DNA of 64,000 bases from Winogradskya humida (GTDB taxonomy: Bacteria > Actinomycetota > Actinomycetes > Mycobacteriales > Micromonosporaceae): assembly GCF_016862215.1 (NCBI RefSeq), contig NZ_BOMN01000021.1, positions 1 through 64,000 of the forward strand, given 5' to 3'. The notes under the pieces are model-generated. The model was not told the origin of the DNA. It did not search any database and was given only the letters and a program-made list of their open reading frames with translations. Shown in pieces: positions 49,385 to 58,060 of this stretch (the first letter of the stretch is position 1; every line of letters begins with the position of its first letter). The position numbers were made by a program, and so were the translations under genes.

Positions 49385-50370
49385 AGCGCCTCCGAACGCT
49401 TGAGCTGCCGGATGTTGTAGACGACGATCGGGATCACCAGGATGAACAGCAGCACCGCGAGCGCGGCGCCGAGACCCTGGTTGTCGCTGCGGAAGCTCTG
49501 GCTGTAGAACTCGTTGGCGATCACGCTGGTGTTGAACTGGCCGCCGGTCATCGTACGGACGATGTCGAAGACCTTCAGCGTGCCGATCGCGATGGTGGTC
49601 AGCACGACGACCACGGCCGGGCGGATCGCCGGCAGCGTGACGAAGCGGAACATGCCCCAGGGGCCGACACCGTCGAGGCGGGCGGCCTCGATGATGTCCT
49701 CCGGGATCGCCTTGATGGCCGCCGACAGCACGGTCATCGCGAAGCCGGCCTGGATCCAGATCAGCACGACGATGAGGAGGAACGTGTTGAGCCAGTCGGT
49801 GAGCAGCCACTGCTGCGGGGTGCCGCCCAGCCAGACGACGACCTGGTTGAGCAGGCCGATCTGCTTCACGTTGGCCTGGTCCGGCCGGTACGCGTAGACG
49901 AAGCTCCAGATGATGGAGGCGCCCACGAACGAGATGGCCATCGGGAGGAAGACCAGTGCCTTCGCGAGCGACTCGAACTTCGTCTTGTCGACCAGGATGG
50001 CGTAGAGCATGCCGATCGCCGTGGCGACGAACGGGGTGAGCACGACCCAGATGACCGTGTTACGCAGCACCGTCAACTGTTCGTTGTCGGTGAAGATCGT
50101 CTCGTAGTTGCCGAGGCCGATGAACGCGTCTCCGGCGGCGTTGAAGAACGACTGGTAGATCGTCCGGACGCCCGGGTAGACGAGGCCGACGGCCAGCATG
50201 ATCAAGGTCGGTGCCAGATAGATGTACGCGGTGAAACGGTCGGCTAGCCGGCCCCGGAACAGCGTGGCGATGAACAGGATGATGCCTACGACCGCGGCGA
50301 AGAGCAGGATCGCGGCGATCATCAGCCCGATCTTGCCGGCGTTGGTGTCTGCGGTTAACACGCGACCCAT
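49381..50370 (-). CDS. Sugar ABC transporter permease (CUT1, MalF-like)
   Basis: A 329-residue permease with about eight hydrophobic helices, the first (residues 13-38) extra to the six-helix core. The coupling loop is AIPEDIIEAARLDGVGPWGM near 235. AGFAMTVLSAAIKAIP just before it is typical of the MalF group. AAAGGAGGT directly upstream is an almost ideal ribosome site and sets ATG at 50370. Together with the MalG-like subunit it forms the channel fed by the lipoprotein at 50438-51805. Confidence 0.92.
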   Translation of the reverse strand: MGRVLTADTNAGKIGLMIAAILLFAAVVGIILFIATLFRGRLADRFTAYIYLAPTLIMLAVGLVYPGVRTIYQSFFNAAGDAFIGLGNYETIFTDNEQLTVLRNTVIWVVLTPFVATAIGMLYAILVDKTKFESLAKALVFLPMAISFVGASIIWSFVYAYRPDQANVKQIGLLNQVVVWLGGTPQQWLLTDWLNTFLLIVVLIWIQAGFAMTVLSAAIKAIPEDIIEAARLDGVGPWGMFRFVTLPAIRPAVVVVLTTIAIGTLKVFDIVRTMTGGQFNTSVIANEFYSQSFRSDNQGLGAALAVLLFILVIPIVVYNIRQLKRSEAL

Positions 50371-50395
50371 ACCTCCTTTGAGGAGAGAGAGGAGA

Positions 50396-50424
50396 GGGGC
50401 CGGTCACCTGTGGCGACCGGCCCC
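50396..50424 (-). terminator. Intercistronic hairpin between binding protein and permease
   Basis: Perfect 10-bp arms GGGGCCGGTC/GACCGGCCCC with a 9-nt loop, 13 bp after the binding-protein stop. In binding-protein operons such hairpins cause partial termination or protect the upstream mRNA, giving an excess of the lipoprotein. Confidence 0.8.
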
Positions 50425-50437
50425 GGGACTTCCTAGC

Positions 50438-51805
50438 TCACTTGGCGGGCCACGCCTTTTCGACGTTGTCGACCGTGGTCTTGGTGTCCTGTCCGGTGAT
50501 CCAGTTCGTCATCTGCTTGAAGATGGCGTTGGAGCCGACCGCGGCGGGCATCTGGTCGGAGCCGTCGAAGCGGAACGTCGTGCTCGGGTTCTGCAGCAGG
50601 TCGGCGGAGAGCTTGTCGATCGGGTTGCTGACCTTGCTGGTGTCCAGGCCCTTGTTCGCGGAGATCCAGCCCTGCGAGGCCTGCGCCTTGATGTTCGCCC
50701 AGGTGTCGGTCGACAGGTACGTCTGGAACGCCTTCACCTCGGGACGGTCGGCGAAGGCGAGGTTGAACTCGCCGCCACCCAGAACCGGCTTGCTGGTGGC
50801 GTCCTTGCCCGGCAGGTAGAACGCGAAGACGTCACCGTCCTCGGCGACCTTCGTCTCCTTGGGGAAGTTCGCCGCGTAGAAGCTCGCCTGACGGTGCAGC
50901 GAGCAGGTGCCCTCGAGGATCGGCAGGCCGGCCTCCTGGAAGGTGGCGGTGGCGATGCTCTTGACGTCGCCGAGGCCACCGTTCACGTAGGCCGGGTTCT
51001 TCAGGTACGCGCCGACGGCGTCGAGCGCCGCGGTGGACTCGGGACCGTTGAAGGGGATCTCGTGGTTGACCCACTTGTCGTAGGTCTCCGGCCCGGAGAG
51101 CCGGAGCATGAAGTCCTCCATCCAGTCGGTGAGCGGCCAACCGGTGGCCTCACCGCTGGCGATGCCCGCGCACCACGGCTTCTTCTTGTCCGCGACCATC
51201 TTGTCGGTGAGCGTCTTGAGCTCGTCGAGCGTGGTCGGAACGGTGTAGCCGGCGTCCTTGAACTCGCTGGGCGAGTACCAGACCAGCGACTTCACGCTCG
51301 CACCCGAGGGGGCGGCGTAGAACTTGCCGTCGACGGTGCCGTAGGCCTTCCAGTCGGCACCCCAGAACTTGTCGACGTTCGCCGAGACCTCAGCCGGGGC
51401 CGCCACCGCTTTACCGGTCGCGACGAGCTGCTTGAGCAGACCTGGCTGCGGCACGATCGCGAGGTCCGGCGGGTTGCCGGCCTTCGCGCGGACGAGGATC
51501 TGCGTCTCGAAGGACTTGTCACCCTCGTACTTGATCGTGACGCCGGTGCAGTCCTCGAAGGGCTTGTACGAGTCCTTGTAGGCCTTGTCCTCCGGCGTGA
51601 CGATGCCCGTGTAGACCGAGACCGTCTTGCCCTTGAGGTCGCCGAACGTCTTATATGGCGCGCAGTCGATGGACGCCGCGCTGGCGGTGTCGTCATCCGA
51701 GCTGTCGCTGCTGCTGCTGCAGGCGGCTGCCCCGAGTACCAGGCCTACCCCCACGGTGCCCGCGAGCGCGCCCCTGAGGCGCCGACTCTTCGCAAGACCG
51801 AACAT
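50438..51805 (-). CDS. Sugar-binding lipoprotein of a CUT1 ABC transporter
   Basis: A 455-residue extracytoplasmic binding protein. Lipobox LGAAAC gives acylated Cys29, followed by a Ser/Asp linker. SVYTGIVTPEDKAYKDSYKP, PPDLAIVPQPGLLKQLVATG and YAAPSGASVKSLVWYSPSEF follow the alpha-glucoside (AglE-like) type of family 1 binding proteins. Four or more mature cysteines (for example IDCAPY, FEDCTG, KPWCAG, EGTCSL) may form disulfides. It is first in the operon, so it responds to the promoter in the AT-rich region upstream. Substrate probably an oligo- or disaccharide. Confidence 0.92.
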   Translation of the reverse strand: MFGLAKSRRLRGALAGTVGVGLVLGAAACSSSSDSSDDDTASAASIDCAPYKTFGDLKGKTVSVYTGIVTPEDKAYKDSYKPFEDCTGVTIKYEGDKSFETQILVRAKAGNPPDLAIVPQPGLLKQLVATGKAVAAPAEVSANVDKFWGADWKAYGTVDGKFYAAPSGASVKSLVWYSPSEFKDAGYTVPTTLDELKTLTDKMVADKKKPWCAGIASGEATGWPLTDWMEDFMLRLSGPETYDKWVNHEIPFNGPESTAALDAVGAYLKNPAYVNGGLGDVKSIATATFQEAGLPILEGTCSLHRQASFYAANFPKETKVAEDGDVFAFYLPGKDATSKPVLGGGEFNLAFADRPEVKAFQTYLSTDTWANIKAQASQGWISANKGLDTSKVSNPIDKLSADLLQNPSTTFRFDGSDQMPAAVGSNAIFKQMTNWITGQDTKTTVDNVEKAWPAK

Positions 51806-52448
51806 GCCACTCCCTATGTCACATCACGCCGGGGCGTGACAACGCCGTCACCATCTCCGGTTCCCCTGGCAGTCAGTCAAGAGTGAGGCGAGGTGTTTCG
51901 CAATGTTTCCGAATGATCAACCGAGTAACGATTCGGCACCAGAGGGAAGGGCAGGTAAAACAGTTAACAGTATTTATATAAGACTATCGCTGATCGGATG
52001 CCATTATCCATGGAAGATCACCGATGCGGTGACGTTGCTGACGTCGCAAGATTTTTCATGGCAGATCCCGTGGGAGCGTGCCCACGACGCCGTTCGGATG
52101 TGTGGGGATGACCGTTCCGATGACCGGATCGGGCCGTCCCACCGACCCCTCGCGCCGGTTGGCCGACCCTTTTCCGAGTGGTGAACGATGACTTTGGGCT
52201 GCCTTGTAGTGACGTTGCGTCGCTCGCCTGGGTGGGCTGTAGAGGGCGCGGTGGCGTGGAGAGAGCGCTCCGGCGCGCCCGGGACGATGCCCGGCCGGGG
52301 GCGTCCGGGCGGGGCGCGACAGGGCCGACCGGCGGCGCACGCGGGGAGCGGATCGTCGGGGCGTGCGGAGTGGAGCGGCGGGGCGTGCGGGGCGGCGTGC
52401 GGACCGGTGGGGCGTGCGGGTTGGGCTGACGGCGCGTAAGGGTGACGG
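51806..52448. other. Intergenic region with an AT-rich core, no gene seen
   Basis: About 640 bases. 51806-51960 should hold the sugar operon promoter; TTGACT (51875-51880 on the minus strand) is a -35 candidate, and GTTTC repeats at 51896-51911 (GTTTCGCAATGTTTC) could be a LacI-type site. 51940-52060 is the most AT-rich stretch seen in the window (ACAGTATTTATATAAGAC). 52230-52440 is G-rich with GGCGTGCGG-type near-repeats, and its open frames lack protein character. I call no gene. Confidence 0.55.
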
Positions 52449-53396
52449 TCACGTCGCTTGGCGGCAGCTGCCGGTGGTGGTCAGGGCTTTCAACAGGTCG
52501 GCGACGGTGTTGGAGCTGGCGGGGTTGGAGCTGGCGTTGGTGGTGGTGGGAGTGGCGCCGGGGTTGAGGGTGATGTTGCGGCCGCTGACTACCAGGCGGA
52601 GGCCGTCAGGGCGGGCTTCGATCGACTGGAATGCGAGTCCGCCGGGTAGTGCGGGCAGGGGGAGGGTGCGGGGCTTGCCTAGTTCGCCGAGCCGTTCGGC
52701 GGGGACCCGGAGGCCGAAGGCGCTGATCTCCACTTCGGCGGGCTGCACGGTCAGGTTGCCGTCGGCGAGCGCCAGGTCGGCGTACACGCTGATCGGCATT
52801 GTTCGGCCCTGCATCGGGACTTTGGCATTGATCACCAGCCGGCCCGAATTGTCGCCGCTGATCGTGGCATCGGCCAGGGGGTTGGCGCCGGCGGGCAGCC
52901 CCGGCAAGGACGAAACGGGGCTGCCGGCGCTTCCGGGATCGGGCTGGGTGGCGCCGCCGAGGAGACCGCCGAGGAGACTGCCGGGACTGCCGGGACTGCC
53001 GGGACCGCCGCTTCCGGAGGAGGTGCCGGCCTTGGTCATGAGGGACGACAGTGTGGCGTATCCGATGGTTGCGTCGAGGGAGAGCGCGCGGGCGGTGACC
53101 GGGGTGGCCAGCTTCAGGTGTTCGGCCTCGGCTGAGAGGTGGGTGAGGGTGAGCGGGCCGGCCGTGACGTTGTCCGCGCTGATCGTGGCGTGGGTCAGGG
53201 TGCGGGTGGCGAGCTGGGTGAGGAACGGGAAGCCGCCCAGGGAGACGTCCGGGGGCGAGTTCAGCCCGGCGGCGCACTGGAGGCGGTCCGCGATCCTGTG
53301 TTCGGCGACGGATTGCGAGATGCGGTCGCCGAGCAGGGGCAGGCCGGCGATCGCGGCGGATACCACGGCGAGGATCACGGTGCGTTTTCTGGTCAT
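52449..53396 (-). CDS. DUF2993 (LmeA-like) protein
   Basis: A 315-residue protein with one N-terminal hydrophobic segment (TVILAVVSAAIAGLPLLG), probably an anchor or signal peptide. The DUF2993 body is recognisable: QSVAEHRIADRLQCAAGL, PDVSLGGFPFLTQLATRTL and HATISADNVTAGPLTL. A Gly/Ser/Pro insert (about 120-165) splits the domain. Mycobacterial LmeA of this family acts on envelope lipomannan, but that role is not shown here. ATG at 53396. It lies 90 bp after the kinase gene, on the same strand, and may share its transcript. Confidence 0.8.
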   Translation of the reverse strand: MTRKRTVILAVVSAAIAGLPLLGDRISQSVAEHRIADRLQCAAGLNSPPDVSLGGFPFLTQLATRTLTHATISADNVTAGPLTLTHLSAEAEHLKLATPVTARALSLDATIGYATLSSLMTKAGTSSGSGGPGSPGSPGSLLGGLLGGATQPDPGSAGSPVSSLPGLPAGANPLADATISGDNSGRLVINAKVPMQGRTMPISVYADLALADGNLTVQPAEVEISAFGLRVPAERLGELGKPRTLPLPALPGGLAFQSIEARPDGLRLVVSGRNITLNPGATPTTTNASSNPASSNTVADLLKALTTTGSCRQAT

Positions 53397-53486
53397 GGGC
53401 ACACTTCAGCAAGCGTGGTTGCCGGGCCGGTGCGAGCGGGATGAGAGTTCGTTAGGAGTCGCGGGGGCAGGGTGAACGGGGCAGGG

Positions 53487-54839
53487 TCAACGGGGCAGGG
53501 TGAACCAGACGGTGGATCCTTCGATGCCGGTCGTGCCGCCGTGGCCGCGGATGACTTCCGCGACGATGGCGAGGCCGAGTCCGGTGCCGCCCGAGGACGG
53601 CCGGGAGGCGTCCGCACGCCAGAAGCGCTCGAAGGCGTGCGCGGTGGCCGCGTCCCCGAAGCCCGGACCCGCGTCGGTGACCTCGACGCGGAGCTGGTCC
53701 GGGTGCAGGGTCACCGACGCCGCGGTGCCGGGTGGCGTGTGGGCGCGTACGTTGCTCAGCAGGTTGGCGAGGACCTGGCGCAGGCCGTCGGGGTCGGCGG
53801 TGATCATGCACGCGGCCGGAACAGAAACGGTCAGCGGGCGGTCCGGCTCCACAGCCCGGGCGTCGGCGGCCGCGTCGCGGACCAGGGCGGCCAGATCGAC
53901 GGGTACGCGATGAGACTGCGGCCCGGCGTCCAGCCGCGCCAGGTACAGCAGGGACGTGACCAGGGTGCCCATCCGGGCGGCCTCGTCCTCGAGGCGCCCC
54001 AGGACGTCGGGGCGTTCCCGCAGATCGACCACGCCGGTGCGGACCAGCTGCAGGTAGCCGCGGATGGACGTGACCGGGGTGCGCAGCTCGTGGGACGCGT
54101 CGGCGACGAACTCGCGCATCCTCGACTCCGATCGCTCCCGGGCGGCGAGTGCGCGTTCCTGCGCGGAGAGGGCGGACTGGATGCGTGCGAGCATGCCGTT
54201 CACCGCCGATGTGAGCATGCCGACCTCGGTGCGCGGGCCGTCGAGCCGGTCGGGGACGCGGCGGTTCAGGTCGCCGTCGGCGAGGGCGGTCGCGGCGTCC
54301 GCGATCTCGGTGAGCGGATGGAGGGCCCGGCGCAGCAGGAGACGTGCGGCGAGACAGAGGGCGCCGAGCACGGCGAGGGAGGTGACCACGGCGATCAGAA
54401 TCAGTCGCCGCACGATGTCGTCGACGGGGGACACGGGCAGCGCGACCAGGGCGAGAACCGGGCCGTCGCGGACCACGACGGCACGGTAGCCGGCGACGGT
54501 CTGCGGACCCGTGCGGCTCAGGTCGGCCTGGTCGAGCAGGGGCCGTGCGGGCAGCCGGGACGTGCCTGTCGTGCGGGTGACCTGACCCTGCGCGTTGCGG
54601 AACTCGGCCACGAACTCGCTGACGTTGGTCACCTGCTGGACGTCCTGGTCGCGCGCCGCCGGTGCCAGGGCCGCTATGACGGCCCGCTCCCGCAGGGCCG
54701 CGGCGGCGGTGACCAGGGTGTTGTCCATCCGATCCGTCAGGTACGCCCGGAGCGCCACCACCGCCGTCACACCGGAGAACGCGAGGGCCGCCGCGGTCAG
54801 TGCCACAATCCACAGCAGGATCCGCCGTCGGAGGGTCAC
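53487..54839 (-). CDS. Membrane sensor histidine kinase
   Basis: A 450-residue kinase. Helices at about 10-30 and 145-167 bracket a sensor domain of some 110 residues. HAMP spans about 168-222. The HisKA motif VADASHELRTPV gives phospho-acceptor His250. The ATPase domain has LANLLSNVRAH, DAGPGF and GTGLGLAIVAEV. GTG at 54839 is created by a 26-bp tandem duplication that moved the start. It is the partner of the response regulator at 54862-55545, upstream in the same operon. Confidence 0.92.
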   Translation of the reverse strand: MTLRRRILLWIVALTAAALAFSGVTAVVALRAYLTDRMDNTLVTAAAALRERAVIAALAPAARDQDVQQVTNVSEFVAEFRNAQGQVTRTTGTSRLPARPLLDQADLSRTGPQTVAGYRAVVVRDGPVLALVALPVSPVDDIVRRLILIAVVTSLAVLGALCLAARLLLRRALHPLTEIADAATALADGDLNRRVPDRLDGPRTEVGMLTSAVNGMLARIQSALSAQERALAARERSESRMREFVADASHELRTPVTSIRGYLQLVRTGVVDLRERPDVLGRLEDEAARMGTLVTSLLYLARLDAGPQSHRVPVDLAALVRDAAADARAVEPDRPLTVSVPAACMITADPDGLRQVLANLLSNVRAHTPPGTAASVTLHPDQLRVEVTDAGPGFGDAATAHAFERFWRADASRPSSGGTGLGLAIVAEVIRGHGGTTGIEGSTVWFTLPR

Positions 54840-54862
54840 AGCAGGATCCGCTGGCGGAGGGT
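54811..54862. repeat. 26-bp tandem duplication at the kinase gene start
   Basis: 54811-54836 and 54837-54862 are near-identical (about 24 of 26 bases). The outer copy recreates a GTG at 54865 overlapping the regulator stop, opening a nine-codon frame, MTLRQRILL, that ends in TGA at 54836-54838. That TGA overlaps the GTG of the real kinase start at 54839. Confidence 0.9.
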
Positions 54863-55545
54863 CACGACGGGCTCGAGCGCAGCGCGTACCCGAAGCCCCG
54901 GTGGGTGACGATCAAGGGTGGGCCGGACCGGTCGAGCTTGCGCCGCAGATAGCCGACGTAGGTGTCGACGACGTTGGAGCCGGCCTCGGTCTCGTATTCC
55001 CAGACCGCGGCGAGGATCTGACCCCGGGACAGCACGCGGCCCGGGTTCTGCAGGAAGTAGCGGAGCAGTTTCAGCTCGGTGGGGGAGAGCTGCACCTGCT
55101 CACCGCCTCGACGGACGTCGAGGGTTTCCTGATCGAGTTCGACGTCCGCGTACCGAAGAAGCGGGGTGCTGTGGCCGCCGGTGCGTCGCAGCACCGCGCG
55201 GACCCGGGCGAGGAGGACCTCGATGTCGAACGGCTTGGTGATCCAGTCGTCACCGCCGTACGCGAGGCCCTGCACGAGATCGTCACGGGCGTCCCGGGCG
55301 GTCAGGAAGACGACACCGGCCCCGGAACCGCCGGCGCGCAGCCGCCTGCACACGTCGACACCGTCGCCGTCGGGCAGCATCACGTCGAGCAGCACCAGGT
55401 CCGGGTCGCGCTCGGTGGCCTTCTCGACCGCCTGGGCGGCGGTGGCAGCCGTGTCCACCGCGAACCCGTGGAAGGTCAGCACGGTGGCGAGCATGTCCAC
55501 GATGTTGGGCTGGTCGTCGACGACGAGGATGCGCGCGCTGGTCAT
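54862..55545 (-). CDS. OmpR/PhoB-family response regulator
   Basis: A 227-residue regulator. Receiver domain: acidic pair Asp10-Asp11 (VVDDQPN), phospho-acceptor Asp54 in LLDVMLPDGDG, Thr in FLTARD and Lys in ITKPFD. The DNA-binding winged helix (about 128-225) has LSPTELKLLRYFLQNPGRVL and VVDTYVGYLRRKLD. ATG at 55545 is chosen because upstream sequence lacks coding character. Partner of the kinase that follows. ATGAGAAC repeats in the region between this gene and cydA are a likely binding site. Confidence 0.93.
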   Translation of the reverse strand: MTSARILVVDDQPNIVDMLATVLTFHGFAVDTAATAAQAVEKATERDPDLVLLDVMLPDGDGVDVCRRLRAGGSGAGVVFLTARDARDDLVQGLAYGGDDWITKPFDIEVLLARVRAVLRRTGGHSTPLLRYADVELDQETLDVRRGGEQVQLSPTELKLLRYFLQNPGRVLSRGQILAAVWEYETEAGSNVVDTYVGYLRRKLDRSGPPLIVTHRGFGYALRSSPS

Positions 55546-55570
55546 GATGCCGCCATGACAGCACACCCCG

Positions 55571-55589
55571 ATGAGAACTCCATGAGAAC
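55571..55589. promoter_or_regulatory. Direct repeat ATGAGAAC, probable response-regulator site
   Basis: ATGAGAAC at 55571-55578 and again at 55582-55589, an 11-bp period. OmpR/PhoB-type regulators bind such head-to-tail repeats one helical turn apart. It lies 26 bp before the regulator start and 78 bp before cydA, so it could serve both. Confidence 0.6.
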
Positions 55590-55666
55590 CGACGGGACCT
55601 TTGGCCCTTGGGGCCGGGCGGCGGTGATCGCAAGGATCGGGGGGTAGCCGTGGAGAGGAACCACCC

Positions 55667-57055
55667 GTGGACGCGCTCGACCTTGCCCGATGGCAGTTCG
55701 GCATCACCACCGTTTACCACTACATTTTCGTGCCGATCACCATCGGGATGTCCGCGCTCGTAGCCGGTTTGCAGACCGCGTGGGTGCGGACGGGTAAGGA
55801 GCATTACCTGCGGGCCACGAAGTTCTGGGGGAAATTGTTCCTCATCAACTTCGCGATCGGGGTGGTCACCGGTCTGGTGCAGGAGTTCCAGTTCGGGATG
55901 AACTGGAGTGACTATTCGCGGTTCGTCGGCGACATCTTCGGGGCCCCGCTCGCGATCGAGGGTCTGCTCGCGTTCTTCCTCGAGTCGACGTTCCTCGGAC
56001 TGTGGATCTTCGGCTGGGACCGGCTGCCGAAAAAGCTGCACCTGGCGACGATCTGGCTGGCCTCGATCGGCACGCTGCTGTCCGCGTATTTCATTCTCGC
56101 CGCGAATTCCTGGATGCAGCACCCCGTCGGTTACGAGGTGAATCCCGGGACCGGCCGCGCGGAACTGCACAGCATCGGGGCGTTGCTGACGAACTCGACG
56201 ACGCTGGTGACGTTCCCGCACACCATCACCGCGTGTTTCCTGACCGCGGGTGCCGTCCTGCTCGCCGTCAGCGCCTGGCATCTGCGCGGGAAGAACCAGG
56301 AGGACGTGTTCCGGCCGGGGCTGAAGCTCGGTGCCTGGGTGGTGCTGATCGCGGGGATCGGCGTGCTGATCACCGGTGACCTGCAGGCCCGCGTGATGAC
56401 CGAGCAGCAGCCGATGAAGATGGCCGCCGCCGAGGCGCTCTACGAAACCTCCCAGCCGGCCAGCTTCTCGATCTTCACGATCGGGTCCCTGGACGGGCAC
56501 GAAGAGGTGGCGAGCGTGCGGATCCCGTCACTGCTGTCGTTCATGGCGACGGGAAGCCCGAATGGCGAGGTCGAGGGAATCAACAACATTCAGCAGGAGT
56601 ACGCGCAGAAGTACGGCGAGGGCGACTACACGCCGTACGTTCCGGTCACGTACTGGTCCTTCCGCCTCATGATCGGGTTCGGCGGGCTCGCCATGCTGAT
56701 CGCGCTCGTGACGTTGTGGGCGGTGCGCGGTGGGCGTACCCCGCGGTCCCGGATCCTCTGGATCTCGGCCATCGCGACGGTGGTGATGCCGTTGCTGGGC
56801 AATTCCTTCGGCTGGATCTTCACCGAGATTGGCCGGCAGCCCTGGACCGTTTTCGGGCTGTTCCGCACCAGCGACAGCGTGTCGCCCTCGGTCTCGACAG
56901 CGGAGGTCGCGACGTCGCTGATCGTGCTGACCCTGCTCTACGGCGTCCTCGCGGTCATCGAGGTCGGCCTGTTCCTCAAATACGCCCGAGCGGGTGCGCC
57001 GGAAATCCACCAGGAATCCGACGATGCCGACCGCCCCCTCGCCTTCGCCTACTGA
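55667..57055 (+). CDS. cydA: Cytochrome bd oxidase subunit I
   Basis: A 462-residue membrane subunit carrying the haems and the quinol site. RWQFGITTVYHYIFVPITIG supplies His18, the b595 axial ligand. GLVQEFQFGMNWSDYSRFVG, FFLESTFLGLWIFGWDRL and LAANSWMQHPVGY are conserved helices and loops. FPHTITACFLTAG carries the second His. The Q-loop is of the short type. GTG at 55667 follows AGAGGAA. It heads cydABDC, the high-affinity terminal oxidase used at low oxygen, and is divergent from a two-component system. Confidence 0.96.
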   Translation: MDALDLARWQFGITTVYHYIFVPITIGMSALVAGLQTAWVRTGKEHYLRATKFWGKLFLINFAIGVVTGLVQEFQFGMNWSDYSRFVGDIFGAPLAIEGLLAFFLESTFLGLWIFGWDRLPKKLHLATIWLASIGTLLSAYFILAANSWMQHPVGYEVNPGTGRAELHSIGALLTNSTTLVTFPHTITACFLTAGAVLLAVSAWHLRGKNQEDVFRPGLKLGAWVVLIAGIGVLITGDLQARVMTEQQPMKMAAAEALYETSQPASFSIFTIGSLDGHEEVASVRIPSLLSFMATGSPNGEVEGINNIQQEYAQKYGEGDYTPYVPVTYWSFRLMIGFGGLAMLIALVTLWAVRGGRTPRSRILWISAIATVVMPLLGNSFGWIFTEIGRQPWTVFGLFRTSDSVSPSVSTAEVATSLIVLTLLYGVLAVIEVGLFLKYARAGAPEIHQESDDADRPLAFAY

Positions 57056-57064
57056 GAGCTTGAT

Positions 57065-58060
57065 ATGGAACTCACGACTGTCTGGTTCGGACTGATCGCC
57101 GTGCTGTGGGCCGGCTATTTCCTCCTCGAGGGCTTCGATTTCGGCGTCGGCATCCTGCTGCCGGTCCTCGGGCGCGACGACCGCGAACGGCGGCTGCTGA
57201 TCAACACCATCGGCCCGGTGTGGGACGGCAACGAGGTCTGGCTGATCGTGGCCGGTGGGGCCACGTTCGCCGCGTTCCCCGAGTGGTACGCGACGCTGTT
57301 CTCCGGCTTCTACCTGCCGCTGCTGCTCATTCTCGTCGCCCTGATCATCCGGGGCGTCGCCTTCGAGTACCGCGGCAAGCGTGGCGACCTGAGATGGAAA
57401 CGCGGCTGGGACGCGGCGATCGTGGCCGGCAGCGTCGTTCCCGCGATTCTCTGGGGCGTGGCGTTCGGCAACATCGTGCGCGGGGTGCGGCTGGACGCCT
57501 CGCACGAGTACGTGGGCGGGTTCTTCGAGCTGCTCAATCCGTACGCGTTGCTGGGCGGGCTGACCACTCTCGGACTGTTCGTGCTGCACGGCGCCGTCTT
57601 CCTCGCCCTGAAGACGGACGGCCCGATGCGCGAACGCGCCGGATCGCTCGCCGCGCGCCTGGCTGTGCCGGTGATTGTCGTCGCTGCCGGTTTCCTGCTC
57701 TGGACGGTGCTCGCCCACCCCTCGCTCAGCGGTGCGATCCTCGCCCTTGCTGCCGCGGTCGCGCTCGTCGCGGGTGCACTGACCATCCGGGTACGCCGTG
57801 AAGGCTGGGCGTTCGTGGCGACGGCGCTCACCATCGTGCTGGCGGTGGCCGCGCTGTTCGTGACGCTGTTCCCGGACGTCATGCCGTCGTCGATCTCCAC
57901 GGCGAACAGTCTCACCACGGCGAACGCGGCGTCCACCCCGTACACGCTGCGGGTCATGACGTGGGTGGCGGTGGTGTTCACGCCGCTCGTGCTCGCGTAC
58001 CAGGGGTGGACCTACTGGGTGTTCCGCAAGCGCCTGACCGTCGAACGGATCCCGGTATGA
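57065..58060 (+). CDS. cydB: Cytochrome bd oxidase subunit II
   Basis: A 331-residue membrane subunit with about eight helices, partner of CydA. The start LTTVWFGLIAVLWAGYFLLE and GFDFGVGILLPVLGRDDRER is the family signature, followed by TIGPVWDGNEVWLIVAGGA. ATG at 57065 lies 9 nt after the cydA stop. Its stop overlaps the cydD start (ATGA). With CydA it reduces oxygen to water using menaquinol. Confidence 0.96.
   Translation: MELTTVWFGLIAVLWAGYFLLEGFDFGVGILLPVLGRDDRERRLLINTIGPVWDGNEVWLIVAGGATFAAFPEWYATLFSGFYLPLLLILVALIIRGVAFEYRGKRGDLRWKRGWDAAIVAGSVVPAILWGVAFGNIVRGVRLDASHEYVGGFFELLNPYALLGGLTTLGLFVLHGAVFLALKTDGPMRERAGSLAARLAVPVIVVAAGFLLWTVLAHPSLSGAILALAAAVALVAGALTIRVRREGWAFVATALTIVLAVAALFVTLFPDVMPSSISTANSLTTANAASTPYTLRVMTWVAVVFTPLVLAYQGWTYWVFRKRLTVERIPV

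Noticed and set aside
51903..52184. Plus-strand 93-residue open frame
   Set aside because: Poor third-position GC, no ribosome site, and it crosses the AT-rich promoter region of the sugar operon.
52018..52452. Minus-strand 144-residue Pro/Arg-rich open frame
   Set aside because: Composition is that of non-coding GC-rich DNA, with no recognisable start or domain.
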